This document shows positions 9,246 through 17,899 of a DNA stretch of 64,000 bases, in pieces. The translations under genes and the position numbers were made by a program. The notes beneath the pieces are model-generated. The model saw only the letters and a list, made by a program, of their open reading frames with translations, was not told the origin of the DNA and did no database searches. Origin of the DNA: Anaerocolumna sp. MB42-C2 (GTDB lineage Bacteria > Bacillota > Clostridia > Lachnospirales > Lachnospiraceae); NCBI RefSeq assembly GCF_030913705.1, contig NZ_CP133190.1, forward strand, positions 5,295,501 through 5,359,500. The letters are read 5' to 3'. Positions within the stretch are counted from its first letter, which is position 1. Each line of letters starts with the position of its first letter.

Positions 9246-10145
9246 ATGGAAAGGAAAACAATACAATACCTTACAATGGACATCGGGGGTACTTATATTA
9301 AGTATGGCATCATGGACAGCAATTTTAAGGAAATAAGTTCAAATACCGTAGCTACAAGAAAAGATCCGGATCTGTTCTTAAATCAGCTTTTTCATATTGC
9401 CGCGGAACAGCTTCCCGATATAGCAGGAATTGCAATCAGCATAGGAGGATTTATTAATCCGGATACCGGGGCTAATGTGGATTACAGTGTGGGAGAAAAT
9501 TTCAGAAAATATAATCTGATGGAAAAATTACAGGAATATACCGGTTTGCCGGTGGGAATAGAAAATGACAGCAACTGTGCTGCACTTGCGGAGCTGCACC
9601 TGGGGGCCGGTAAGGAATGCAGCGATTTTTGTATGATTACCCTGGGCACAGGGATCGGGGGAGCTGTCATTCATAAACGTGAATTAATCAGGGGCAGAAA
9701 TTTTAAGGCCGGGGAATTTGGATTTACCAGAATCGGAAGATTAAGGGGGAAAGATGGATATATCTATCATGGAGCCTCAGCAACTTCTTCTTTGGTAAAA
9801 AAGGTATCAGAAGCCCTGAAAAAAGAAGTTAACGGAGAATACATATTCGCTCATCTTAAGGATGAGGTGGTTTGGAAGATCTATGAGGAATGGGCGGAAG
9901 ACCTGACTATGGTAGTTGGTAATGCAGCAGTCTGTATGGACACGGAAAAGGTAATAATCGGCGGAGGAATCAGTGCACAGAAGTTCTTTATACAGGATTT
10001 AAGAAAACGGGTCTATGATAGGTTCAAACCTCTTTCGGATTATACTAAAATCGAAGCAGCGGTTTTAGGCAACAACGCAGGTAAAATCGGAGCATTAATA
10101 GAATTTCTGAAAAGAAAGGAAGGAAAGGTGATAAGATATGAGTGA
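9246..10145 (+). CDS. ROK-family sugar kinase (BglK-like)
   Basis: 299 residues. ROK fold with MDIGGTYIKYGIMD near residue 11, sugar-binding ENDSNCAALAE near 105, and the ATP loop ITLGTGIGGAV near 130. The Cys-rich zinc motif common to many ROK kinases is absent: the GEFGF block continues into RIGRLRGKDGY without the cysteines. It overlaps the GH4 gene by 8 bp. Kinases of this class phosphorylate beta-linked disaccharides at C6 so that a 6-phospho-glycosidase can split them, a PTS-independent route. Substrate could be cellobiose or chitobiose-like; the latter fits the island. Confidence 0.88.
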   Translation: MERKTIQYLTMDIGGTYIKYGIMDSNFKEISSNTVATRKDPDLFLNQLFHIAAEQLPDIAGIAISIGGFINPDTGANVDYSVGENFRKYNLMEKLQEYTGLPVGIENDSNCAALAELHLGAGKECSDFCMITLGTGIGGAVIHKRELIRGRNFKAGEFGFTRIGRLRGKDGYIYHGASATSSLVKKVSEALKKEVNGEYIFAHLKDEVVWKIYEEWAEDLTMVVGNAAVCMDTEKVIIGGGISAQKFFIQDLRKRVYDRFKPLSDYTKIEAAVLGNNAGKIGALIEFLKRKEGKVIRYE

Positions 10146-11463
10146 GGGAATTAAAATCGTAACCATTGGGGGAGGTTCCAGTTATACTCCGGAATTAGTG
10201 GAGGGCTTTATTAAAAGGTATGATAAATTGCCGGTGCGGGAATTATGGCTGGTGGACATAAAAGAGGGTCAGCATAAGTTGGAAATTGTAGGTAACCTGG
10301 CAAAACGTATGGTGGATAAAGCAGGTGTACCAATGAAGATTTATACGACACTGAATCGCAGGGAAGCCTTAGTGAATGCCGATTTTGTAACGACTCAATT
10401 ACGGGTGGGGTTATTGGAGGCAAGAATCAAAGATGAGAGAATTCCCTTAAGTTATGGCATGTTTGGACAGGAAACCAATGGTGCCGGAGGGTTGTTTAAG
10501 GGTCTGCGCACCATTCCGGTGTTGTTAGACATCTGCAAAGATATGGATGAGTTATGTAAAGATGCATGGCTGATTAATTTTACCAATCCGGTGGGTATGG
10601 TTATGGAAGCAATCAATCGGTACTCCTCCAGAAAAAAAGTCATTGGTCTGTGTAATGTGCCGATTGACACCCATAAAGCAATTGCCAGAATCCTTGAAAA
10701 ACCCGTGGAGGAAGTTTTTGCAACTTTTGGAGGATTAAACCATATGGTTTATGTAACAGGGGTATCCGTTGATGGCAATAATGTTATGGATAAGGTGATT
10801 GAAAAGTGGGGCAGACAAAGTGTAAAGAATATTAAAGGGATTGAATGGGAGCCTGGATTCTTAAAAGAACTTGGTGTGATTCCCTGTTCCTATCACAGGT
10901 ATTATTATATGGCGAAGGAATATCTGGAAGAAGCGATAGAAAATTACAAACAGCATGGTACCAGGGCGGAAAAGGTAAAAAAGATTGAAGAGGAATTATT
11001 TGAAATATATAAAGACGAAAACCTGGCTGAAAAACCAAAACAGCTGGAGCAGCGGGGCGGGGCTTATTACAGCGATGCAGCCTGTAACCTGATTAGTTCG
11101 ATTTATAATGATACCAGGGATATTCAGGTAGTAAATACTGTGAACCGTGGGGCTCTCACAGTACTGGAATATGATGAAATCGCTGAAATCAGCTGTATGA
11201 TAACAAAGGATGGGCCCATTCCCATATCGGTGGGAAAACTGCCTAAAGCGGTAAATGGTCTAATACAGCAGATTAAATCGTTTGAAGTAGCAGGCAGTGA
11301 AGCAGCCGTTACCGGTGATTATAATAAAGCTTTGCTGGCGATGATGATTAATCCTCTTGTAGGTTCACAGTCGTATGCCATAAAGGTTCTGGATGAATTA
11401 TTGAAAGCACATGAAAAGTACTTACCAAGGTTTTTCGCTCATGATACAATTCACAGAGCATAA
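10138..11463 (+). CDS. GH4 6-phospho-beta-glucosidase, NAD+/Mn-dependent
   Basis: 441 residues, standard length for the LicH/CelF branch of GH4. The Rossmann motif IVTIGGGSSYTPELVEG opens the protein, followed by QTNGAGGLFKGLRTIP near 115. Metal and catalytic residues are in INFTNPVG, LCNVPI (Cys) and GGLNHMVY (His). The enzyme uses a redox-assisted elimination mechanism with NAD+. Translationally coupled to the ROK kinase, which would supply its phosphorylated disaccharide. Confidence 0.94.
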   Translation: MSEGIKIVTIGGGSSYTPELVEGFIKRYDKLPVRELWLVDIKEGQHKLEIVGNLAKRMVDKAGVPMKIYTTLNRREALVNADFVTTQLRVGLLEARIKDERIPLSYGMFGQETNGAGGLFKGLRTIPVLLDICKDMDELCKDAWLINFTNPVGMVMEAINRYSSRKKVIGLCNVPIDTHKAIARILEKPVEEVFATFGGLNHMVYVTGVSVDGNNVMDKVIEKWGRQSVKNIKGIEWEPGFLKELGVIPCSYHRYYYMAKEYLEEAIENYKQHGTRAEKVKKIEEELFEIYKDENLAEKPKQLEQRGGAYYSDAACNLISSIYNDTRDIQVVNTVNRGALTVLEYDEIAEISCMITKDGPIPISVGKLPKAVNGLIQQIKSFEVAGSEAAVTGDYNKALLAMMINPLVGSQSYAIKVLDELLKAHEKYLPRFFAHDTIHRA

Positions 11464-11626
11464 TTTTTGAATTAATATATAATAGGTATTTTCTTTGCCT
11501 TTAGTGTATGGGCTGACTTGTATTTTATCTGCTTTTACAATAAACTATTTTAGCTTGCCAGATTTATCTATTTGATTTACAATAATATTCGTCGCAAATA
11601 AAGGTAAATATTATACGAGGTAGACG

Positions 11627-12991
11627 ATGAAGAGATGGTTTCAACTAGATAAGAAAGCGGATAAAGAGATAATTTCGCTTGCATGGCCTTCAATAACCGA
11701 GCAGATACTTGAGATGATGGTAGGAATGGTTTCCACAATTTTTATGGGAAGAATAGGTATTTATGCTGTTGCAGCCGTAGGTATGGTAAATATGCTGATG
11801 GGATTTTTACAGACAGTTTTCTCAGGTTTATCCATAGGGACGACAGTTATTATAGCCAGGGTCACTGGGGAAGGGCATAACGAAGATGCAAAAAGAGCAT
11901 TAATTCAATCAGGATATATGGCAATTATAGTTGGTGTATTCATAGCGGTGATAGGCAGGATAATCTCTTTGCCGTTGCTGGGTTTATTTTTTGGCAAAGC
12001 AGAACCGGAAGTGTTTACAGCAGGAATCAGTTATCTCAATATCATACTGATTAATCTGCCTTTTCTTGTGCTTGATATCATTGTTTCGGGAGCTATGAGA
12101 GGAGCAGGAGATACAAAAACTCCGATGATAATTACAGGCGGAGTTAATATATTAAATATTATATTGAATACGGTATTGATATTTGGTGTACCTGCTTTAC
12201 ATATTCCTGCATTTGGCATAGTGGGTTCCGCTGCGGCAGTAACGGTTTCCAGAATCATAGGAGTGACTGTCAGAGTTTTGGTTTTATATAATTTTAAAGG
12301 TCTTAAGCTGAATCTAAGCCTAAAGGATGATTATAGGATTCGGGTAGATATGATTAAACGGATCATTAATATAGGCATCCCCGGGTTCATTGAGCAGGCT
12401 GTTATGCAGGGTGGTTTCCTGGTACTTCAGATCGTAATAGTGCCGTTGGGAACAGTAGCTATGGCTGCGTATCAGATCGGTTTAAATATAAATGCACTGG
12501 CTTTCTTCCCTATCTTTGGTTTTGCAATAGCTAACACAACGCTTGTCGGGCAAAGCCTCGGAGAAGGAAATCATGAAAAAGCGGAAACCTATTCTCATGA
12601 GAGCTTAAAGATAGCAATGTTAGTGGCTTTTGTAATTGGTATTCTTATGATTATTTTCTCAAAACTTCTTGCGGGTTTATATTCCACGGATTCACTGGTT
12701 ATAAAGGAAGCCATCGGCATAGTCTGTACCTTCGGAGTGATAGAGCCGCTTCTGGCGGTATTGAATGTATGCTCGGCAACACTGAAAGCTGCCGGAGACA
12801 TTAAGTATGTTATGGTTACTTCTTTTGTAGGGTTATGGACTTTCCGGGTTTTTCTGTCTTTTTTACTTATAAATCTATTGGGATTAGGTCTGACTGCGGT
12901 TATGATAGGTATCTTCTTTGACTTCAGTTCAAGATCTGCCATGTATCTGATCAGAGTGAAGAGCGGTAAGTGGAAACTACTTACAGTGTAA
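11627..12991 (+). CDS. MATE-family multidrug/cation antiporter
   Basis: 454 residues with about twelve hydrophobic segments in two homologous halves, typical of MatE exporters. Motifs include SLAWPSITEQILEMMVGMVSTIFMGRIG at the start and RGAGDTKTPMIITGGVNILNIILN near the end of the first half, split here only for description. Exports organic cations or drugs in exchange for Na+ or H+. It stands alone after the GH4 gene with a 160-base gap, and is followed by a hairpin terminator at 13146. No regulator is adjacent. Confidence 0.92.
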   Translation: MKRWFQLDKKADKEIISLAWPSITEQILEMMVGMVSTIFMGRIGIYAVAAVGMVNMLMGFLQTVFSGLSIGTTVIIARVTGEGHNEDAKRALIQSGYMAIIVGVFIAVIGRIISLPLLGLFFGKAEPEVFTAGISYLNIILINLPFLVLDIIVSGAMRGAGDTKTPMIITGGVNILNIILNTVLIFGVPALHIPAFGIVGSAAAVTVSRIIGVTVRVLVLYNFKGLKLNLSLKDDYRIRVDMIKRIINIGIPGFIEQAVMQGGFLVLQIVIVPLGTVAMAAYQIGLNINALAFFPIFGFAIANTTLVGQSLGEGNHEKAETYSHESLKIAMLVAFVIGILMIIFSKLLAGLYSTDSLVIKEAIGIVCTFGVIEPLLAVLNVCSATLKAAGDIKYVMVTSFVGLWTFRVFLSFLLINLLGLGLTAVMIGIFFDFSSRSAMYLIRVKSGKWKLLTV

Positions 12992-13145
12992 AACGAAAAG
13001 ATAAAATTCTGATTGCTAATACAGGGAAAAAAGTCTAAGATAATGAATTCTTTTTATTGGCTTTTAATACTGGTAAGAGACCAAAGCCGGAGATTACTGC
13101 CACTTTATAGCCAGAAGCCTACAGGGCGGTATCTATATGCCACTG

Positions 13146-13171
13146 AAAGGAGCTGAAAACGCTCCTTTTTT
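13146..13171 (+). terminator. Intrinsic terminator after MATE gene
   Basis: Perfect 8-bp stem AAAGGAGC/GCTCCTTT with a 7-nt loop, followed by a T run to 13171. It separates the MATE gene from the radical SAM gene. Confidence 0.85.
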
Positions 13172-13219
13172 CTTGGAATTTACCAGAATGATTTTTTTGC
13201 TTTCTTTGCTTTTTATGAA

Positions 13220-13259
13220 CTATTCGTCATAATATGACATAAATTGATAATACGAATAG
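13220..13259 (+). promoter_or_regulatory. Nested inverted repeats upstream of the radical SAM gene, candidate operator
   Basis: An outer pair CTATTCGT (13220-13227) and ACGAATAG (13252-13259) encloses an inner pair GTCATA/TATGAC centred at 13232. The outer arms finish about 20 bases before the start codon, which suits an operator overlapping the promoter. No adjacent regulator gene identifies its protein. Confidence 0.45.
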
Positions 13260-13280
13260 AAAAACGCGAGGAGGCAGGTT

Positions 13281-14678
13281 ATGCTAAAAGAAAAATTCCT
13301 GACTATAATGACAAATACCGCATATGATTACATGAATCAAAATCCTGAGAAAAGAATGCTCAAACTGGTTGATTTAATAGATAAATTAGATAAAAAAAAT
13401 GTTCTGAAAGCGCAGTGCAAGGTATTTCGCGAAATCATCAAGGACAAGGACAGTAACTGGTATAAATATATAATTAGTATATGGGAGGATATTGATTCTG
13501 AAATAAGAAAAGTCTTCTTCCGCAATTTTATATGTAATGCTACGTTATTTTCCAGTAAGAATCATAATAAACTTAAAAGGAAATATGAATGTAATATCCC
13601 TTTTGCAATATTGATGGATCCTACCTCAGCCTGCAATTTAAACTGTTTAGGGTGCTGGGCGGCGCAATACGGCAGTAATCAATCTATGAGCATAAAAACA
13701 CTGGATAATATCATAGTACAAGGTAAGGAGTTGGGTATACATTTTTATGCTTATTCAGGCGGAGAACCGCTTATACGTAAAGACGATATCATCAAACTCT
13801 GTGATAAACATAAAGATTGTATTTTTACCGCATTTACTAACGGAACACTGATAGATGAAGCATTTACGGATGAAATGCAGCGTGTTAAAAACTTTATACC
13901 GGCAATAAGTATAGAGGGTTTTGAAGATGAGACGGATGCTAGACGGGGAAAAGGAACTTATAAAGCAGTTACGGCGGCTATGGAACTATTAAAAAAGAAG
14001 AAATTAGCTTTCGGCGCATCATGCTGTTATACCTGCAAAAATACGGAAGTTATAGGCAGTGAAGCATTTATCGATGACCTGATAGCCAAAGGGGCAAAGT
14101 TTGTTTGGTTTTTTACTTATATTCCTGTTGGAGCGGATGCTGTACCGGAGCTGATAGTTACTGCCAACCAGCGTGAATTAATGTATCGACAGATTAATAA
14201 TTTCCGTAAGACGAAACCGATCTTTTGTATGGATTTCTGGAATGACGGGGAATATGCGGGAGGCTGTGTTGCCGGCGGACGCAGATATCTGCATATTAAT
14301 TCGGCCGGAGATATAGAACCCTGTGCTTTTATCCACTATTCCGATTCCAATATTTACAATAAATCAATCCTGGATGCGCTTCAGGGACCACTGTTTATTC
14401 AATATTATAAAAATCAACCGTTTAACTGCAATCATCTGCGTCCGTGTCCGCTGCTTGATAATCCGCAGCGTCTGGTTGAGATGGTAGAAAAATCCGGGGC
14501 TAAATCAACGGATCTGCTGCATCCGGAAAATGTAAAGGAATTGACACAAAGATGTGAGGAAATAGCCAATCAATGGGCCGTAGCCGCAGATCGTTTATGG
14601 GCCTGTACTCATACCGATTATCATTGCGATTATTGCAAGAACGGAAAAGATAAGACTGCCGGAAAGAAATTCACATAA
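13281..14678 (+). CDS. Radical SAM protein with N-terminal helical extension
   Basis: 465 residues. After about 110 mostly helical residues comes the [4Fe-4S]/SAM motif CNLNCLGC (about residues 118-125), then YSGGEPL near 160, the SAM-contacting GGEP loop. Late cysteines (CVAGGRRY near 330, EPCAFIHYS near 345, and C-terminal CTHTDYHCDYC) could bind further iron-sulfur clusters, as in SPASM-type enzymes. The reaction is unknown. There is no recognisable RiPP precursor next to it. A strong GAGGAGG site precedes the ATG. Confidence 0.88.
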   Translation: MLKEKFLTIMTNTAYDYMNQNPEKRMLKLVDLIDKLDKKNVLKAQCKVFREIIKDKDSNWYKYIISIWEDIDSEIRKVFFRNFICNATLFSSKNHNKLKRKYECNIPFAILMDPTSACNLNCLGCWAAQYGSNQSMSIKTLDNIIVQGKELGIHFYAYSGGEPLIRKDDIIKLCDKHKDCIFTAFTNGTLIDEAFTDEMQRVKNFIPAISIEGFEDETDARRGKGTYKAVTAAMELLKKKKLAFGASCCYTCKNTEVIGSEAFIDDLIAKGAKFVWFFTYIPVGADAVPELIVTANQRELMYRQINNFRKTKPIFCMDFWNDGEYAGGCVAGGRRYLHINSAGDIEPCAFIHYSDSNIYNKSILDALQGPLFIQYYKNQPFNCNHLRPCPLLDNPQRLVEMVEKSGAKSTDLLHPENVKELTQRCEEIANQWAVAADRLWACTHTDYHCDYCKNGKDKTAGKKFT

Positions 14679-14780
14679 TTATGAATAGTTTATAACACAG
14701 AAGACAGAGTCCAATCGAAGTTTCAACAGGTTTTTAAGTTTGTATGAATGAATTAATAATCGAAAAATAGTATCATGAAA

Positions 14781-14817
14781 GAATAACAATAAGAATAACA
14801 ATAAAGAATATCAATAA
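14781..14817. repeat. Short AT-rich tandem repeat
   Basis: About three 12-13 bp units of GAATAACAATAA (the third slightly altered), followed by further degenerate copies to about 14840. Within the 368-base gap after the radical SAM gene; otherwise only a terminator is seen there. Confidence 0.7.
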
Positions 14818-14875
14818 ATAATAACTATAAAGAATAACAGGTAAAAAATACAATAAAAAAATATTAATAAATAGT

Positions 14876-14918
14876 AAAGAATAGCATATTACAATTTGTG
14901 TGGTATGTTATTCTTTTT
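14876..14918 (+). terminator. Intrinsic terminator
   Basis: Stem AAAGAATAGCATATT / GGTATGTTATTCTTT with a few mismatches or G-U pairs, ending in a T run. Likely terminator of the radical SAM transcript or of upstream read-through. Confidence 0.65.
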
Positions 14919-15046
14919 ATGTAAACCGGTTTTTCTGTTTCTGATACCCAGGAGAGTTACAATCGGACAGTTTAATAAAAATAATGGATAGCGCTAAAGA
15001 AAAAGTGTGGTAAAATAATGATGATAAAGAGCAGGAGGTTTGAGAC

Positions 15047-15967
15047 ATGATTAAATGGATAGTTTTAGATATGGACGGTACACTTTTAAATGAAATAGAT
15101 CAGATTACAGAACGGACAAGGAGTTGTTTGCTACGTTGCCAGAAGAGGGGCATTCGGATTATATTAGCCAGCGGACGGAGTTATACGCGTCTGCTCCCTT
15201 ATACGCGGCAGCTGCAGATGAAAGAACATAATGGTTACTTAATTGAAGTAAACGGAATGGCAACATATGATCTGGCCACAGAAGAAAGACTGGTAATACG
15301 GCAGCTTCAGGAAGAAGATATACAGGCTTTGTTTGCATTTGGGCAAAGTACGGAGGTAGAAGTGCAATGCTTTGAGGATCGGGCAATTTATTATTGGATA
15401 CCGGAATGGCAAAGAATAGAGAAAGAAAAAGAACGGATCTTACGTGGTCTTCCAAAAGATTATCCAAGTCTTGGCGGAGCATGGACCTGGATCACGGATA
15501 TAACCGATGGTTATCCACTGCAGAAACAGATACAGTCGGTGGAAGAAATACCAAAGAAATTAAATAAAATTAATTGCGTGGCGGACCCTAAAACAAATCA
15601 AAGAGTGTACAACAGGCTGAAAGAACAGTATGATGAAGATTACGAAATAGTAAGAACCTGTCCAAGGCTGATTGAGATTTCTCCAAAGGGAATTACCAAA
15701 GGTCAGACTTTAAAATGTCTAATGAATAAGTTTGATATTAAGTATGATGAAGTATTGGTATTTGGAGATGGTGAGAATGATGTCGATATGTTTCGCCAGG
15801 TAAAATACAGCGTTGCAATGGATAATGCGGAAGATTTTATAAAAGAACAGGCTTATACCGTTACGAAAAGCAACAAAGAGGAGGGTGTGGCACTGATTCT
15901 GGAAAAATTATTGGATGAGATGGGGCAGGAGAATAATATATTGCCGACAAAAAATAAAGCCAGATAG
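15047..15967 (+). CDS. Cof-type HAD hydrolase
   Basis: 306 residues. HAD motif I is VLDMDGTLLNE at residue 6, motif II is the ASGRSYTRL region near 42, the motif III lysine is in SPKGITKG near 217, and motif IV is VFGDGENDVDMF near 240. The mobile cap between motifs II and III makes it a IIB/Cof enzyme, usually a phosphatase of sugar phosphates or FMN. GCAGGAGG precedes the ATG. It ends just before the IS30-family element. Confidence 0.93.
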   Translation: MIKWIVLDMDGTLLNEIDQITERTRSCLLRCQKRGIRIILASGRSYTRLLPYTRQLQMKEHNGYLIEVNGMATYDLATEERLVIRQLQEEDIQALFAFGQSTEVEVQCFEDRAIYYWIPEWQRIEKEKERILRGLPKDYPSLGGAWTWITDITDGYPLQKQIQSVEEIPKKLNKINCVADPKTNQRVYNRLKEQYDEDYEIVRTCPRLIEISPKGITKGQTLKCLMNKFDIKYDEVLVFGDGENDVDMFRQVKYSVAMDNAEDFIKEQAYTVTKSNKEEGVALILEKLLDEMGQENNILPTKNKAR

Positions 15968-16025
15968 AGACGTGAAGTTCGGTATAAAAAATTTGTAAGC
16001 CCAAAAATACTCCTCAATTGTAAAA

Positions 16026-16053
16026 TAACTTTCCCTTTCGGACGGGAAAGTTA
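16026..16053 (+). terminator. Hairpin at left end of the IS element
   Basis: Perfect 10-bp inverted repeat TAACTTTCCC / GGGAAAGTTA with an 8-nt loop. It lies inside the element upstream of the transposase, where it could block read-through from the HAD gene or be bound by transposase. There is no long T run. Confidence 0.5.
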
Positions 16054-16161
16054 GGTACAAATATTTGAAAATAGCATAGAGAAATTCGTGTTTCAAAAGG
16101 CAGGGCGCAGTCCCTGCCTTTCGTGATATACTGAACTTAGCCGGTTGGGAAAGGAGACACT

Positions 16162-17466
16162 ATGGCTAAGTTTTTATCTTATGAACACCGTTTGGAGATT
16201 GAAAGTGGACTGAAGGAAGATCTGACTTTTACAGAGATAGGCAAGAAGCTGGGGAGGGACAGAACTACTATTACAAAAGAAGTCCGCAACTATGCAGCAG
16301 AGCAATGTACAGGATATTCAGTCTATCCCCATAATGTATGCAAGTATCGAAAAGGATGTAAGAGAAAAAAAGTGTGTGGAACAAATGAATGTAAGCATCC
16401 TATGGTAACCACATGCAGACAGTGTGAAAGCCTGTGTAACAGGTATTGCGAACAGTTTGAGGAAGAAGTATGTACCAGCAGATTTAAAGCCCCCTATGTA
16501 TGTAATGGATGCAGTGAAGTGAAGAAGTGTACACTGACGAAGACAATCTATGACGCATTGGAAGCCCATTGTCAGGCATCTGAAAAGATTGCGGAATCTA
16601 GAAGTGGGATTCTTTCTACTGAAGGAGAAATTGCCAGACTGAATGAGATCCTGGTTCCGCTGATCAAACAAGGACAGTCCATACATCAGATTTATTTAAC
16701 TAATAAGGATGAGTTAATGTGCAGCGAGAAGACTTTATACAATTACATAGATGGAAGTCTATTTGATGTGCGGAATATTGATCTCCCACGGAAAGTAAAG
16801 TATCGACCGCGTTATAAAAAACCAGAGCTGAAGGTAGACAGGGGCTGTCGTGTGGGAAGAAACTATCATGATTATGAGGTGTATCTGGAGCAGCATCCTG
16901 ATACAGCAGTGATCCAGATGGATTCTGTGATAGGAAGCAAAGGTGGAAAGGTTCTGCTTACATTATTCTTTGTAGAAACGTCCTTGATGCTTGCATTCCT
17001 AAGAGACGCCAATACCTCTAAGTCAGTAATCGATATTTATGAGGAACTATATAATAAGCTGGGAGGACAGGACTTTCGAAAGTTGTTTCCAATCATTTTG
17101 ACTGACAACGGAAGTGAATTTTCTAATCCGAAGAGTATAGAGTATGGTCCAGATGGTAAAGGATTTCAAAGAACCAGAATCTATTACTGTAATCCAAGTG
17201 CACCCTATCAGAAAGCGGAAATAGAGGTAGGCCATGAATTCATAAGAAGGGTATTTCCAAAGGGAAAAAGCTTTGATGAACTGATGCAGGAGGATATCAA
17301 TCTGATGATGAATCATATCAATTCCTATAGAAGAAAAAAGCTGAATGGGAAAAGTCCGTATGAAGCATTCTGTTTTTATTATGGAAAAGACCTGGCTGAT
17401 AAATTAGGATGCCACGAGGTTGCCGCCAACAGCATCAATTTAACACCAGGCCTTTTGAAAAAGTAG
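16162..17466 (+). CDS. IS30-family transposase
   Basis: 434 residues. The N-terminal helix-turn-helix (about 1-45: FLSYEHRLEIE, TEIGKKLGRDRTTITKEV) is typical of IS30. Next comes a cysteine-rich insert (about 50-125, with several CxxC pairs) found in Firmicute members and possibly zinc-binding. The DDE core is D254 in IQMDSVIG, D315 in ILTDNGSEF and probably E355 in KAEIEVGHE, followed by the RRVFPKGKS signature. Length and motifs are intact, so it is likely active. AAAGGAG precedes the ATG. Confidence 0.96.
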   Translation: MAKFLSYEHRLEIESGLKEDLTFTEIGKKLGRDRTTITKEVRNYAAEQCTGYSVYPHNVCKYRKGCKRKKVCGTNECKHPMVTTCRQCESLCNRYCEQFEEEVCTSRFKAPYVCNGCSEVKKCTLTKTIYDALEAHCQASEKIAESRSGILSTEGEIARLNEILVPLIKQGQSIHQIYLTNKDELMCSEKTLYNYIDGSLFDVRNIDLPRKVKYRPRYKKPELKVDRGCRVGRNYHDYEVYLEQHPDTAVIQMDSVIGSKGGKVLLTLFFVETSLMLAFLRDANTSKSVIDIYEELYNKLGGQDFRKLFPIILTDNGSEFSNPKSIEYGPDGKGFQRTRIYYCNPSAPYQKAEIEVGHEFIRRVFPKGKSFDELMQEDINLMMNHINSYRRKKLNGKSPYEAFCFYYGKDLADKLGCHEVAANSINLTPGLLKK

Positions 17467-17520
17467 CAAGATAATCTTAAGATGAAACCACCGGCTGGAA
17501 CGAAAAGACAGATACCAGCA

Positions 17521-17728
17521 GACGTGAATTTTGGAGTACAAAATTTGTAAGCCAAAATTCACGTCCGGTTTTTGTGCGCCAAAATCATCCTGTTACCAGA
17601 GATTATACCATGAAAAGCAAGAGAAAAACGTGAAAGTCATAACAATCGTGGAATTTCGAGTTCAAAAATGGAAGGTTGATTTCAAAATGTGAAACTCGAT
17701 TACAAAACGGGAAGCTCGGATTGCAATT
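17521..17728 (+). repeat. Right-end palindrome and degenerate tandem units of the IS element
   Basis: A perfect 14-bp inverted repeat (17521-17534 with 17552-17565) encloses a smaller near-palindrome TACAAA-A-TTTGTA. Then come four adjoining units of about 20 bp at roughly 17647, 17670, 17690 and 17709, of the type GGAAGNTCGATTNCAAAA. Related units lie at 15971 and 16081 on the left side. Likely subterminal transposase-binding sites. Confidence 0.6.
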
Positions 17729-17800
17729 GAGCGCCCAAAAATACTACCAAATCAATTTCATGTAGAATAGACAAAAAACACTTAGAATATGCGAATAATA

Positions 17801-17828
17801 TTGACTTATTAGCATAAAAACCTATAAT
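17801..17828 (+). promoter_or_regulatory. Promoter of the ABC exporter operon
   Basis: TTGACT at 17801-17806 and TATAAT at 17823-17828 with a 16-bp spacer, about 70 bases before the ATG at 17900. An AT-rich palindrome (AATTAAAT/ATTTAATT) follows near 17845 and could be an operator. Confidence 0.6.
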
Positions 17829-17899
17829 GATGGTTAATTAAATTATATATTTAATTTGACTGGGGTATTTTAGTAATTTCTGATTGGAAGGCTAACCAA

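Larger units (their letters stand above)
15968..17750 (+). mobile_element. IS30-family insertion sequence (approximate limits)
   Basis: The transposase gene is flanked by non-coding ends that share sequence. GCCCAAAAATACT occurs at 15999-16011 and 17733-17745 in the same orientation. Degenerate units of about 20 bp, pattern GTGAA-(n)-TCG-(n)-T-CAAAA, occur on both sides. The exact ends and a target duplication could not be fixed by eye. The element sits between the HAD gene and an ABC exporter and does not visibly split a gene. Confidence 0.55.

Noticed and set aside
14781..14840. Short tandem repeats as a possible CRISPR array
   Set aside because: Units are only 12-13 bp, adjacent without spacers, and low in complexity; no cas genes are present.
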